Shown: positions 34,423-42,152 of the stretch, piece after piece
Layout of the letters: every line of letters begins with the position of its first letter
Numbering within the stretch: position 1 is the first letter of the stretch
The notes under the pieces: generated by a model
Database searches by the model: none
The model's input: the letters and a program-made list of their open reading frames with translations, nothing else
What the model was told of the DNA's origin: nothing
Position numbers and translations under genes: made by a program
Assembly: GCA_963842295.1 (NCBI GenBank)
Contig: CAWJFY010000009.1
Location: forward strand, 592,220-656,219
Direction of reading: 5' to 3'
Length of the DNA stretch: 64,000 bases
Source: JAJNBA01 sp963842295
GTDB lineage: Bacteria; Actinomycetota; UBA4738; HRBIN12

Positions 34423-34806
34423 ATGGAACACCGAGCGACTTTCGAGCTCGCCCCTGAGGCCGCCTCGCGGGCGCGAGAGGTCGTGAATGACGAGCTCGGC
34501 AGCGCGGTGCCACCTAGGATCCTCGAAGACGCCACCCTGCTCGTGAGCGAGCTCGTTTCGAACGCCGTCCGACATGCGCCGCGCGAGGGCGTCCCGGAGG
34601 TCGAGCTACTGCTGAAGACCGACGACCGGCGCGTTCGGGTCGTGGTCTCCGACCCCGGAGCGGGTTTCATCGCCGACCCCCGGCTGCCGACCGCTTCGGA
34701 GAGCTCCGGGTGGGGTCTGTACCTCGTGGATCGGATCGCGGATCGGTGGGGGGTCATCGCGAAGGATCGCAACGAAGTGTGGTTCGAGATCGACGTGGTC
34801 GGCTGA
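34423..34806 (+). CDS. RsbW-type ATP-binding regulator (second copy)
   Basis: The 127-residue protein is another free HATPase domain with intact boxes: LLVSELVSNAVRHA, DPGAGF and SGWGLYLVDRIADRWG. It is clearly paralogous to the product of the gene ending at 32092. The stop lies 6 bp before the SpoIIE phosphatase, so kinase and phosphatase are made together, as expected in a partner switch in which one phosphorylates and the other dephosphorylates an antagonist. Start ATG 34423 has no strong ribosome binding site. Confidence 0.85.
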   Translation: MEHRATFELAPEAASRAREVVNDELGSAVPPRILEDATLLVSELVSNAVRHAPREGVPEVELLLKTDDRRVRVVVSDPGAGFIADPRLPTASESSGWGLYLVDRIADRWGVIAKDRNEVWFEIDVVG

Positions 34807-34812
34807 GGGCTC

Positions 34813-36975
34813 ATGGACGACACGAACCTCTCACCGGAACAGCCGCCACGCGTCCGCTGGCTCCGCGCCCGGACGCTGCTGGCGCCGTGGATCTGGAACA
34901 CGCGTTGGATCCCCGGCTTCCTCCTCGCGCAGGTCGCCGTCATGCTCGCCTTCGCGGAGAAAGCTCCGGGCAGCTTCGAAGGCGTGCCGGGAGGTCTCGG
35001 GGCCTTGCTGTCGGTCGCGGCCGCGATCATGTGTGGTCCCATCGCGGGAGCGTTGGTGAGCCTGGTCGGTGGGATGGTCTTCGTGCCGCTCGTGACGGAT
35101 TTCCAACCGGGAACACAATTCTCGATCTTCCTCTGGTTGATCGCGGCTGCAGGAGCCGGCGTGATCTCAGGGAAGCTCCGTCGGTCCGACGACGAACGGG
35201 CGACGGCCCTCGGCCGTGAGCGTCTCGCGGCCAACAGGCTCCATCGGCTGCAGACGATCACCGAGGTCCTCGCGGGAGCGATGACCCCCGAGGAGGTCGC
35301 GCAGTCGACGGTGAACGCCGCCATGGAGGCGCTCAGCGCCGACGCCGGCGGCCTCACGGTGCGAACCGACGACGACCCAGGGACCCTGCGCGTGATCGCA
35401 GCCTCCCGGTCGGACGATCCCCTCGTCGCCGGTTGGCGGCATCATGCGATCGACACGCCCGCCCCCGGCCCCGAGATCGTGCGGACCGGCCGGCCGATAT
35501 TCGTCGAGACGCGACGTGAGCTGCTCGCTCGCTTCCCGATCGTGGAGCGGATCGAACGAGACCAGCGCTTCGGTGGGTTCGCAGGCGTCCCGGTCGCTCT
35601 CGGATCTGAGGTGCTGGGCGCACTCAGCCTGGGGTTCCAACGCGAGCACATGGTTCCCCCGGAGGAGCGAGGCCTCCTCGTCTCGATGGCTCATCAGGCG
35701 GCGATCGCGCTCCATCGCATCCGTTCGGGCGAGTACGAGCGTCGTGCGAGGGCGACCGCCGAGCACGCGGAGGATCGTCTCCGGAAGCTCCAAGCCGTGA
35801 GCGACGCAGCCAACGCGGCCACCGGGCTCGACGAGCTGGTGGAAAGGGTGCTGCCGGTCGTTCGCGACGCGGTCCTGGCGCACGGAGCTTCTTTCCTCCT
35901 GCTGTCGGATAACGGTCAGGAGCTGCGGATCGGGGGGAGGATCGGGGTCGAAGAGGAGGAGGGTGGCGACACCACGATCCCGATCGGCGCCGGTGCTTCG
36001 GGCCGGATCGCCGCCTCCGGGCGACCACTCGTCATCGACGAGCTGACCGATGAGGACGTGGTCAGCCGCGCCCTGAAGGAACGCCGATCGTACGTCGGTG
36101 TGCCCGTGCGGGTGGGCGGTCGGGTGGTGGGCGTCCTTCACGCCTCCTCTCGGGAACCGGGAGCGTTCGGCGAAGACGACGCCGATTTCCTCCAGAGCAT
36201 CGCGGACTCGCTCGCCGTCACGATCGAGCGAACCCGTTCGTTCGACCAGCGCGATCGTATGGCGACTGCGCTGGAGCGAGCACTCCTTCCGATGTCCCTA
36301 CCGCACGTCCCGGGATTCGAGATCGCGACGATGTACCGCCCGTCTCGTTCGGGTGACGAGGTGGGGGGCGATTTCTACGACGTCTTCGGCGACGGGAACG
36401 TGTGGTACCTGGCGATCGGCGACGTGTGTGGCAAAGGTCCAGAGGCGGCCGCGATCATGGGGATGACCCGGATCGCCCTGCGAAGCCTCGCCCGCGAGGA
36501 CGACTCTCGTCCTCTTCCCGAGGTGCTCGGGCTCCTGAACGGTTTCCTCCTCGACAGCGAGTTGATGGGAGATCGCTTCTGCACGGTGTGCGTCGCCAGG
36601 CTGGAGCTCTCCAACGGGCCCGGCATCGTGACCACCTGCCTGGGCGGACATCCCCCTCCCATCCTGGTGCGGGCCGATGGCTCCCTGGGAACGGTCGGCA
36701 CCCCGGGCTCGCTGCTCGGTCTGTTCGCGGACGTCTCGCTCCACGAGACACGGGCGGAGCTCCACCGGGGAGACACCATCGCGCTCTTCACCGACGGGCT
36801 CACCGAGCTCTCGGTCGAACACCCCGACCAGGGCGAATCGATGCTTCGTTCCACGCTCGTCGCCGCTGCGACGGAGGACGCGGCCGGCATCGTCAAGACG
36901 GTCGAGCGCACACTGCTCGATCCCCGCGGCGAGCTACGCGACGATGCGGCTCTCGTTGTCGCGAAGCGGCTCTAG
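34813..36975 (+). CDS. Membrane GAF-GAF-SpoIIE serine phosphatase
   Basis: The 720-residue protein has an N-terminal membrane part with three to four helices (about residues 35-125), two GAF sensory domains (about 150-310 and 325-475) and a C-terminal PP2C/SpoIIE phosphatase (from about 490). The phosphatase shows SRSGDEVGGDFYDVF with the metal Asp, IGDVCGKGPEAA, CLGGHPPP and a final DDAALVV. Family members dephosphorylate STAS anti-sigma antagonists on stress. It is the likely input of the partner switch that includes the STAS protein at 40.2 kb. It is coupled with an HATPase regulator. Confidence 0.9.
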   Translation: MDDTNLSPEQPPRVRWLRARTLLAPWIWNTRWIPGFLLAQVAVMLAFAEKAPGSFEGVPGGLGALLSVAAAIMCGPIAGALVSLVGGMVFVPLVTDFQPGTQFSIFLWLIAAAGAGVISGKLRRSDDERATALGRERLAANRLHRLQTITEVLAGAMTPEEVAQSTVNAAMEALSADAGGLTVRTDDDPGTLRVIAASRSDDPLVAGWRHHAIDTPAPGPEIVRTGRPIFVETRRELLARFPIVERIERDQRFGGFAGVPVALGSEVLGALSLGFQREHMVPPEERGLLVSMAHQAAIALHRIRSGEYERRARATAEHAEDRLRKLQAVSDAANAATGLDELVERVLPVVRDAVLAHGASFLLLSDNGQELRIGGRIGVEEEEGGDTTIPIGAGASGRIAASGRPLVIDELTDEDVVSRALKERRSYVGVPVRVGGRVVGVLHASSREPGAFGEDDADFLQSIADSLAVTIERTRSFDQRDRMATALERALLPMSLPHVPGFEIATMYRPSRSGDEVGGDFYDVFGDGNVWYLAIGDVCGKGPEAAAIMGMTRIALRSLAREDDSRPLPEVLGLLNGFLLDSELMGDRFCTVCVARLELSNGPGIVTTCLGGHPPPILVRADGSLGTVGTPGSLLGLFADVSLHETRAELHRGDTIALFTDGLTELSVEHPDQGESMLRSTLVAAATEDAAGIVKTVERTLLDPRGELRDDAALVVAKRL

Positions 36976-36979
36976 TTGA

Positions 36980-37005
36980 GGGTAGCTTCCGGCCGTCTTG
37001 GGTAA
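36980..37005 (+). promoter_or_regulatory. Possible SigB-type promoter (GGGT-N16-GGGTAA)
   Basis: GGGTAA at 37000-37005 with GGGT 16 bp upstream fits the loose actinobacterial form GNNT-N16-GGGTAA, in front of the coiled-coil gene. Confidence 0.35.
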
Positions 37006-37045
37006 GGGAGCTGATAACGGCTCGACCCGAGGAGGGGATCTGCAG

Positions 37046-37453
37046 ATGAAGCAGCCGACGACGGTGAAGGAAGCCAAGTCGATGGTCAAGGAGCGCTGGC
37101 TCGACCATCGCGTGGAGAAGCTGGCGAAGGAGAATGACGAGCTGCGCGAGGCCGTGGACGAGCTCCGCGAAGACCTCGATGAGGCGCAGGGGCGCTCCAA
37201 GGAGACCCTCGCTGCCCTCTCCAAGACCCGCCGACCGGGGCGCATGAAGTGGCTCGTCCTCGCGGGCGGCGCCTACGTCCTCGGCGCCAAGGCCGGACGT
37301 GCCCGCTACGAGCAGATCAAGGACTGGACCCGGTCGATGACTCGATCGAATGGGAACGGCACCTCTGTGGACGTGACCACGGACACGACGACCGGTACGA
37401 CCGGTACGACCGGTACGACTGGGAAGTCGACTGGCAAGTCTCCAGGGGTCTAA
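37046..37453 (+). CDS. YtxH-like coiled-coil/membrane protein with Thr-Thr-Gly repeat
   Basis: The 135-residue protein has a charged helical first half likely to form a coiled coil (VEKLAKENDELREAVDELRE), a membrane-spanning or membrane-associated segment (MKWLVLAGGAYVLGAKAG) and a tail of Thr and Gly. The order is like YtxH-type general stress proteins but reversed, so the family call is tentative. ATG 37046 follows GAGGAGGGGA. The tail is encoded by a 9-bp tandem repeat. A 15-bp hairpin terminator follows. Confidence 0.65.
   Translation: MKQPTTVKEAKSMVKERWLDHRVEKLAKENDELREAVDELREDLDEAQGRSKETLAALSKTRRPGRMKWLVLAGGAYVLGAKAGRARYEQIKDWTRSMTRSNGNGTSVDVTTDTTTGTTGTTGTTGKSTGKSPGV
37388..37414 (+). 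repeat. 9-bp tandem repeat ACGACCGGT x3
   Basis: Three exact in-frame units plus a partial fourth encode Thr-Thr-Gly repeats. Copy number may vary between strains without breaking the frame. Confidence 0.8.
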
Positions 37454-37475
37454 CCCTTCGCAGAAGAGAAGCAGG

Positions 37476-37507
37476 AGGCGCGGGGCCGCGAACGCGGCCC
37501 CGCGCCT
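37476..37507 (+). terminator. 15-bp hairpin terminator
   Basis: AGGCGCGGGGCCGCG pairs perfectly with CGCGGCCCCGCGCCT across two bases, 23 bp after the coiled-coil gene, followed by a pyrimidine-rich CTTCC. Confidence 0.75.
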
Positions 37508-37581
37508 CTTCCATCTCACCCCGGGGTAGGGCTCATCGCTCGGCCGCACGCTGTCGCGTCGATCCGCTTCGACGTCATCGC

Positions 37582-37607
37582 GTTTGGACGCTCGGTGGAC
37601 CGGGAAC
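37582..37607 (+). promoter_or_regulatory. SigB-type promoter (GTTT-N16-GGGAAC)
   Basis: Consensus -35 with 16-bp spacing and a -10 with one change (GGGAAC), leaving a short leader to ATG 37621. Confidence 0.5.
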
Positions 37608-37620
37608 GTTGGGAGACGTG

Positions 37621-37803
37621 ATGGCGATACGCGACGACACGGCTCTGCGTCGGGAAGCGAACCGGGCGCCGCAGGATCATGATCTTCTCGACGACACCGC
37701 ACGCCCAGGTCATCACGGTTGGTTGTTCGCTTCGATCGTCGCGCTCGACGCACTCGCGATCGTGGCGTTCGTCGTCGGGGTCGTGATCCCGAAGCTCACG
37801 TAA
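37621..37803 (+). CDS. Small single-helix membrane protein (60 aa)
   Basis: The first 32 residues are polar (LRREANRAPQDHDLLDD), then one strong hydrophobic helix (LFASIVALDALAIVAFVVGVVI) ends the protein with PKLT. A GGGAG ribosome binding site precedes ATG 37621. It is 14 bp upstream of the GPGG protein gene and probably shares its SigB-type promoter. No family is recognised. Confidence 0.6.
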   Translation: MAIRDDTALRREANRAPQDHDLLDDTARPGHHGWLFASIVALDALAIVAFVVGVVIPKLT

Positions 37804-37817
37804 GAAAGGAGCTCACC

Positions 37818-37988
37818 ATGGCAGGCATGCTCGCGCTCACGGGTGGAGCCGCCACCCTCCTCTGGATCCTCGCCGTCGTGCTGGTGATCATGGGGGTCGT
37901 CAGCATCGTGCGCGGCGGCGTTCTGGCCGGCATCGTGCTGGTCATCGTCGGACTGCTGATCGGTCCCGGAGGCGTCAGCCTCTTCTGA
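37818..37988 (+). CDS. GPGG-motif small membrane protein (56 aa)
   Basis: The 56-residue protein is almost wholly hydrophobic with two helices split by RGG, and ends LLIGPGGVSLF, the GPGG motif of a class of tiny actinobacterial membrane proteins of unknown function. ATG 37818 follows AAGGAGCTC. It is too short to be found by length-based gene finding but is well supported by ribosome binding site, codon use and motif. Confidence 0.75.
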   Translation: MAGMLALTGGAATLLWILAVVLVIMGVVSIVRGGVLAGIVLVIVGLLIGPGGVSLF

Positions 37989-37998
37989 ACGAGTCCGA

Positions 37999-38026
37999 GC
38001 CCGTCCGCTCCTCCGCGCGGGCGGGC
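37999..38026 (+). terminator. Hairpin after the GPGG gene
   Basis: GCCCGTCCGC pairs with GCGGGCGGGC (one G-U pair) around an 8-nt loop, 10 bp after the stop. Confidence 0.5.
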
Positions 38027-38043
38027 CCGGCCCCATCCCCGGA

Positions 38044-38397
38044 ATGAGTGGACGGATGACCGATCGGAAGACGCTTCACGAAGGGTTCGAACCGCGCCTG
38101 AAGGGCCGACTGTCGGCCGGACTGATCCTGGGCGCCCTGGTCGGTGGAAGCCTTGGACTGCTCATCGGACTCTTCGCGTTCGAAGGGCGCGCGGGCGCGA
38201 TCGCCGCCTGCGTCCTAGGAGGCGTCATCGCCGGGCTCCTCTACGGCGCCCTCGTCGGGTCGTTCGCCGGCCTGGAGTCGCCGGATCCGGGGACCGAGCC
38301 TTCGGAGACGCAGCACCCGCTTTCCGAGCCGGCGATCGATGAGGAGAGCGAACCCGACCTCTTCCGAGATCGCGGCCCCGACGGGGACACGCCGTAG
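38044..38397 (+). CDS. Small membrane protein with glycine-rich helices
   Basis: The 117-residue product has two membrane helices rich in Gly (LIGALVGGSLGLLIGLFAF type, about residues 25-45 and 50-75) and an acidic, Pro-rich cytoplasmic tail. Glycine zipper-like helices suggest close packing or oligomers. Starts ATG 38044 and ATG 38056 are both possible, with no clear ribosome binding site for either. No family is recognised. Confidence 0.6.
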   Translation: MSGRMTDRKTLHEGFEPRLKGRLSAGLILGALVGGSLGLLIGLFAFEGRAGAIAACVLGGVIAGLLYGALVGSFAGLESPDPGTEPSETQHPLSEPAIDEESEPDLFRDRGPDGDTP

Positions 38398-38451
38398 GTT
38401 CCTCCGCTCCTCCAGACGTCGATCTCCCCTCTGGCCGGCCGAAGTCGCGCG

Positions 38452-38964
38452 TCAGCGCGCGTCCTCGACCTTCCGGAACAACGGCACCGCGAACCACGTG
38501 AACCCCAGGACGGCCAGGGCCACCAGAGCGACCGACACTGCGACTCCCACTCCGTAGAGCACGTTCGTGATGAGGAAGACCACGCTCGCCATCGCGAACG
38601 TGAGGAGCACGAGCCCCGCGATCGCGAAGGCGTTCGAGATGTGCAGCATCTGCTCCTTGTCGCCCTGGCGGAATCGGATGCGGTGGTACGCGGCCGGCAT
38701 CGTGAGCGCACCGATGGCCGCCACGGTGAGGAGGACCGTCGCGAAGTACACGATCCGGTCGGTCGACGTGGCCTTGTCGAAGCCACTCGAGAAGGGGACG
38801 GTGAGCAGGAACGCCAAGAGGACCTGAACGCCGGGCAGGATCACCCGGAGGCCGTTGAACAACTCGATCAGCTCGCGGTCCACCCGTTCCTTGGGCGATT
38901 CATCGGGATCCGGTGTGGACGTCTGCTGCTCGTGAGAGCGTTCCTCGGTCCGCTCGTCGGTCAC
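38452..38964 (-). CDS. DUF6328-like four-helix membrane protein
   Basis: The 170-residue protein has an acidic N-terminus (about 35 residues), then RVDRELIELFNGLRVILPGVQVLLAFLL and four membrane helices. The LNGLRVxLPGVQVLLAFLLTVPF pattern is that of an actinobacterial family of unknown function (DUF6328). GTG 38964 follows GAGGAGCC. A SigB-type promoter (GATT-N16-GGGTAA) ends 11 bp upstream. Confidence 0.75.
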   Translation of the reverse strand: MTDERTEERSHEQQTSTPDPDESPKERVDRELIELFNGLRVILPGVQVLLAFLLTVPFSSGFDKATSTDRIVYFATVLLTVAAIGALTMPAAYHRIRFRQGDKEQMLHISNAFAIAGLVLLTFAMASVVFLITNVLYGVGVAVSVALVALAVLGFTWFAVPLFRKVEDAR

Positions 38965-38974
38965 GGCTCCTCGC

Positions 38975-39000
38975 TTACCCGGCAGTGAACCCCGGGAATC
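38975..39000 (-). promoter_or_regulatory. SigB-type promoter (GATT-N16-GGGTAA)
   Basis: GATT (39000-38997) and GGGTAA (38980-38975) on the minus strand with a 16-bp spacer, directly before the DUF6328-like gene. Confidence 0.55.
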
Positions 39001-39031
39001 GGATCCACGGCAAGGAGGCTTCGCTCCCGCA

Positions 39032-39775
39032 TCACATCCCCCCGGCTTGCCGGAGTTTCTCCAGGGACTGCGAGACGAGCCGGGAGACATGCATCTGCGA
39101 GATCCCGAGCTCTTCGGCGATCTCCGTCTGCGTCTTCCCCTCGAAGAACCGGAGGTACAGGATCGTGCGCTCTCGCTCGGGGAGGTCGCGGAGCGCCGGC
39201 GCGAGGCTCAGCCATTCCTCGGAGACCTCGAAGCTCCTATCCTCGCTCCCGATCGATTCCGCCGCGCTCGATGTCGCGTCCGCCGTCGGCGCATCGAGCG
39301 AGTCCGTCGTATAGGCCTGCAAGGCATCGAGCGCTTGGAGCACGTCATCCTGTCCGATGTCGGCCGACGAGGCGATCTCGGCGACCGTCGGAGCCCTTCC
39401 CAGATCCTGCCACATCGTCGACACGGTCCTGTTCACGAGGATCGCGGTCTCTTGCACGTTCCGGGGTACTCGGAGCGCCCAGCCTCGATCGCGGAAGTGG
39501 CGCTTCAGCTCGCCCACGATGGTGGCGGCCGCGTACGTGGAGAAGGGGACGCCGCGCTCCGGATCGAACCGGTCGATCGCGTTCAGCAGCCCGAGCGACG
39601 CGGTCTGCGTGAGGTCGTCGACCGGCTCGCCCCTGCCCGAGAAGCGCCGCGCGAAGTATTCGGCGAGCGGAAGGAACTCCTTGGCGAGCTCATCCCTCGC
39701 GGCCGGATCGGGCAGCCGCTGGAAGAGCTTGGCGATCTCCTCGTCGGACCGGGACGGCTTCGTTCCTTCGCTCAC
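39032..39775 (-). CDS. SigB/SigF/SigG-family RNA polymerase sigma factor
   Basis: This 247-residue sigma-70 family factor has region 2 (YFARRFSGRGEPVDDLTQTASLGLL and GVPFSTYAAATIVGELKRHFRDRGW), region 3 (VNRTVSTMWQDLGRAPTVAEIA) and region 4 with its helix-turn-helix (TQTEIAEELGISQMHVSRLV). The order and lengths match general-stress and sporulation-type SigB/F/G. GTG 39775 overlaps the anti-sigma stop (GTGA), so the pair is coupled. It is the likely reader of the GTTT/GATT-N16-GGGTA promoters in this island. Confidence 0.93.
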   Translation of the reverse strand: MSEGTKPSRSDEEIAKLFQRLPDPAARDELAKEFLPLAEYFARRFSGRGEPVDDLTQTASLGLLNAIDRFDPERGVPFSTYAAATIVGELKRHFRDRGWALRVPRNVQETAILVNRTVSTMWQDLGRAPTVAEIASSADIGQDDVLQALDALQAYTTDSLDAPTADATSSAAESIGSEDRSFEVSEEWLSLAPALRDLPERERTILYLRFFEGKTQTEIAEELGISQMHVSRLVSQSLEKLRQAGGM

Positions 39776-40170
39776 CGACCCACACGCTCGAGGCGTTTGG
39801 TGAAGGCGATCGACGGACCCTCGCCGTCGCGCCTCTCCGCCCGGATCCCATCGGTCAGGCCCTTGACCACGAGCCAGGGCCATGAAGCCAGCGCGTTGTC
39901 TGAGGGCCACGGGTCCACCTGGCCGTCCGAGGTCAACGTGACGTCCAGGGCATCCGCATCCCGACCGATCGTCATCCGAAGAGAGGTGGCCTCCTCCGCT
40001 TCCTCCAGGAGAAGCGAAGCCGCTTCCGTCACGGCGAGCCGGACCTCCTCGATCTGGTCGATCGGCATGTCCTCTCGGGCGGCAACGCCCGCGGCAACGT
40101 TCCGAAGGACCTGCACGAATCCAGGCGTCGCGGGGACCTCGGCGGAGACGGTGGTCGCAAGCTCGGTCAC
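39772..40170 (-). CDS. Anti-sigma regulatory factor, degenerate RsbW type
   Basis: The 132-residue protein has the HATPase fold order of RsbW-type anti-sigma factors (VRLAVTEAASLLLEEA, TLTSDGQVD, WPWLVVKGLTDGI), and is translationally coupled with the SigB-type factor. The N-box Asn and the glycine-rich G1 box are not conserved, so ATP binding and kinase activity may be lost or weak. It would then hold the sigma factor without phosphorylating the antagonist; the intact HATPases elsewhere in the island could supply the kinase. Start is GTG 40170, 11 bp behind a TAGTAT box. Confidence 0.8.
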   Translation of the reverse strand: MTELATTVSAEVPATPGFVQVLRNVAAGVAAREDMPIDQIEEVRLAVTEAASLLLEEAEEATSLRMTIGRDADALDVTLTSDGQVDPWPSDNALASWPWLVVKGLTDGIRAERRDGEGPSIAFTKRLERVGR

Positions 40171-40180
40171 GGTGGCGACC

Positions 40181-40187
40181 TATACTA
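40181..40187. promoter_or_regulatory. Symmetric bidirectional -10 element
   Basis: TATACTA reads TATACT on the plus strand and TAGTAT on the minus strand, so a single site can serve both the STAS gene (TTG 40228) and the anti-sigma gene (GTG 40170). Confidence 0.45.
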
Positions 40188-40227
40188 GCGGGGCCTCATC
40201 GGGTACCCGACGCTAGGAGACGTTCAC

Positions 40228-40569
40228 TTGGACCTGACCCTCGACAGGCGCACGCACGGGAACTGGGCCGTGGTCGAGGTCGGCGGCGAGCTCGATCTCT
40301 ATACCGCGCCCAGTTTCCGGGAGTCCGTCCTCGAGGCAGCGGGCGACACCGACCCGCCCAAGGTGATCGTGGATTTCCGCGGGCTCGGCTTCATCGACTC
40401 GTCGGGATTGGGGGCTATCGTCGCCTGCCTCAAGCATCTGCGTGAGCGCGGGGGGGACCTCGCGCTCGCCGCCCCCGAGGGCTCGGGGCTCCGCCGGCTC
40501 CTCGACCTCACCGGCCTGGATCGGGTTCTCACGCTGTACGCGAGCACCGACGAGATCCCGGAGAGCTGA
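40228..40569 (+). CDS. STAS-domain anti-sigma factor antagonist
   Basis: The 113-residue protein is a STAS domain of the RsbV/SpoIIAA type: VVEVGGELDLYTAPSFR, VIVDFRGLGFIDSSGLGAIV and GLRRLLDLTGLDRVL. The Ser in DSSGLG is the site phosphorylated by the anti-sigma kinase in known systems. When dephosphorylated it binds the anti-sigma factor and frees the sigma factor. TTG 40228 follows TAGGAGACG. It is divergent from the anti-sigma/sigma pair and 14 bp upstream of another regulator. Confidence 0.9.
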   Translation: MDLTLDRRTHGNWAVVEVGGELDLYTAPSFRESVLEAAGDTDPPKVIVDFRGLGFIDSSGLGAIVACLKHLRERGGDLALAAPEGSGLRRLLDLTGLDRVLTLYASTDEIPES

Positions 40570-40583
40570 TCGGGAACCGACAC

Positions 40584-40943
40584 GTGCCGAGCTCACGTCT
40601 GCGCGTCGCGAGCGATCCCGCTCTCGCTCTCATCGTCCGGATCTTCGTCGGCTCCGTCGTCGAGCGCTCGAGCATCCCCGAAGCGGTCCGGGACGACCTC
40701 AGGTTGGCCGCCTCGGAGCTCTTCTCGGGAGCGGTGGAGGCCGGGAACGGAGATCACGTCACATTCGAGGTCTCGTCCGAAGCGGTCGACCTCGAGCTTC
40801 GCGCCGAAGGCGTCCGCGCTCCCGACGGCGCCGATCCGGTCGCTCTCGAGGGGTGGACCGGGCGTTTCGAGCTGATCCGAGCGCTGTTCCCAGACGCCGA
40901 GATCGGCGAGACGGTTCGTATCCGCGTTCCTCTACCCGCCTGA
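40584..40943 (+). CDS. Degenerate RsbW-like protein
   Basis: The 119-residue product has the helix LRLAASELFSGAVEAG where an RsbW N-box would be, followed by VTFEVSSEAVDLELRAEG and a final strand TVRIRVPLP. The Asn of the N-box and the DxGxG motif are absent, so it looks like an HATPase fold that no longer binds ATP. It follows the STAS gene by 14 bp and may act as an extra partner of the antagonist. The start is GTG 40584. Family placement is moderate. Confidence 0.6.
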   Translation: MPSSRLRVASDPALALIVRIFVGSVVERSSIPEAVRDDLRLAASELFSGAVEAGNGDHVTFEVSSEAVDLELRAEGVRAPDGADPVALEGWTGRFELIRALFPDAEIGETVRIRVPLPA

Positions 40944-40973
40944 GGAACATTGGGAAGCATCGCACCTGGGGGT

Positions 40974-40999
40974 GATTGGACCTCGCGAGTGCTGGGTAT
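40974..40999 (+). promoter_or_regulatory. SigB-type promoter (GATT-N16-GGGTAT)
   Basis: GATT 40974-40977, 16-bp spacer, GGGTAT 40994-40999, with a leader of about 30 nt to ATG 41037. Confidence 0.6.
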
Positions 41000-41036
41000 A
41001 GCCCACCCCAGACGAAGGCCGGAAGGAGGCCGAGAC

Positions 41037-41570
41037 ATGCGTGCGATCCATCAGCACCACGACGCGGATGTGAGCGCTACGGAGACGAAGGCGGTGAGCG
41101 AGGCGCCCTCGCCCTGGCTCGCGGTACGCGTGATCCTTTCCGTCGGAGCCGCCGTGCTCCTACTGACCGGCAGTTTCCTCGAATGGGCGCAAGGCACGGA
41201 TGGATCCGCGCTCGCGGTGCAGAGTTACTGGGAGACCGACGCTGGCACGGCAGGGTTCTTCTCTTCCGCCGGTCTGGTGACCGCGATCTGCGGAGCCGTC
41301 ATCATCCTGGGCTTGGCGTTCAAGGGCGGCTGGCTCACCCGTTTCGCCGGAGCGGTCGCGCTCGTGGCGTTCACGCTGGTCGTGATCCAGCTCGGACGTG
41401 ACGGCTCCCTCGACTCCCTTCAGGACGTCGGCATAGGCCTCTGGCTGGTGCTCGCCGGTGGCGTCCTGGCGCTGATCGGGGGCTTCTTCCCTACCACCCG
41501 CACGGTGGCCGCTTCGACCAGCGTCGAGGACACCGACCACGACGACACGACTCACTCACACGACACGTAG
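41037..41570 (+). CDS. Four-helix membrane protein with His-rich ends
   Basis: The 177-residue protein has four hydrophobic helices (about 32-52, 80-100, 105-125, 135-155), an N-terminal AIHQHHDADV and a C-terminal DTDHDDTTHSHDT. The His/Asp-rich ends could bind metal but there is no family evidence. ATG 41037 follows GGAAGGAGG, and a SigB-type promoter is in place upstream. A 14-bp hairpin terminator follows. Confidence 0.65.
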   Translation: MRAIHQHHDADVSATETKAVSEAPSPWLAVRVILSVGAAVLLLTGSFLEWAQGTDGSALAVQSYWETDAGTAGFFSSAGLVTAICGAVIILGLAFKGGWLTRFAGAVALVAFTLVVIQLGRDGSLDSLQDVGIGLWLVLAGGVLALIGGFFPTTRTVAASTSVEDTDHDDTTHSHDT

Positions 41571-41602
41571 ACCTCGAGAGGACGCGCTCTTTCGAGAGTG
41601 GC

Positions 41603-41633
41603 CCGTGACCCGGCCGTCTCGGCCGGGTCACGG
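41603..41633 (+). terminator. 14-bp hairpin terminator
   Basis: CCGTGACCCGGCCG and CGGCCGGGTCACGG pair perfectly around a TCT loop, 32 bp after the stop. Confidence 0.8.
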
Positions 41634-41719
41634 TGATCCTGGGTCCGGCGATGTCGCCGTCGGAACGGTGGTTGTCGGCGCCCGAGACTGCGAGGCGATC
41701 TGATCGGGAGGGCGAGTGC

Positions 41720-42091
41720 ATGACTGATGTGAACAGGGACAGAGAACTACTCAAGAAGGAACGAACACGTCTGCTGGGTCTGAAGGAAAGCCTGACGGAG
41801 GCGACCGAGGACGCGGAACGTGAACCGACGGGAGATCCCAGCACGGGGGGGCATATCGCCGATGCCGGATCCGAGATGTTCGAGCGATCCCGAGACCTGT
41901 CGATCGTCCAGGACATCGAGGCGCAGCTCGTCGACGTCGACCACGCGACGGCACGACTGTCGAACGGCACCTACGGGACGTGCGAGGCGTGCGGCAAGCC
42001 GATCGGCGCGGAACGGTTGGCCGCTCGACCGGCCGCCAGGTTCTGCATCGAGGACCAACATGGCGCGGAGCGCGAAGTCGAGGCGCGTTGA
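41720..42091 (+). CDS. DksA/TraR-type zinc-finger protein
   Basis: The 123-residue protein has the two-helix coiled coil of DksA-like proteins (ELLKKERTRLLGLKESL to SIVQDIEAQLVDVDHATARL) and the zinc-finger part YGTCEACGKPIGAERLAARPAARFCIED. Three of the four usual Cys are present; the last is replaced, a form common in actinobacteria. Acidic residues sit at the coiled-coil tip, where DksA contacts RNA polymerase. ATG 41720 follows GGGAGGG. It could modulate transcription under stress. Confidence 0.85.
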   Translation: MTDVNRDRELLKKERTRLLGLKESLTEATEDAEREPTGDPSTGGHIADAGSEMFERSRDLSIVQDIEAQLVDVDHATARLSNGTYGTCEACGKPIGAERLAARPAARFCIEDQHGAEREVEAR

Positions 42092-42152
42092 TGAGATGAG
42101 GGACGAGCGAGGTCGATGGAGGTGACCGGCGACGCCTGACAAGAGACCGAGC

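Noticed and set aside
37388..37414. Minisatellite or CRISPR-like repeat
   Set aside because: The units are in frame inside a gene, directly adjacent and only 9 bp long, so this is a coding tandem repeat.
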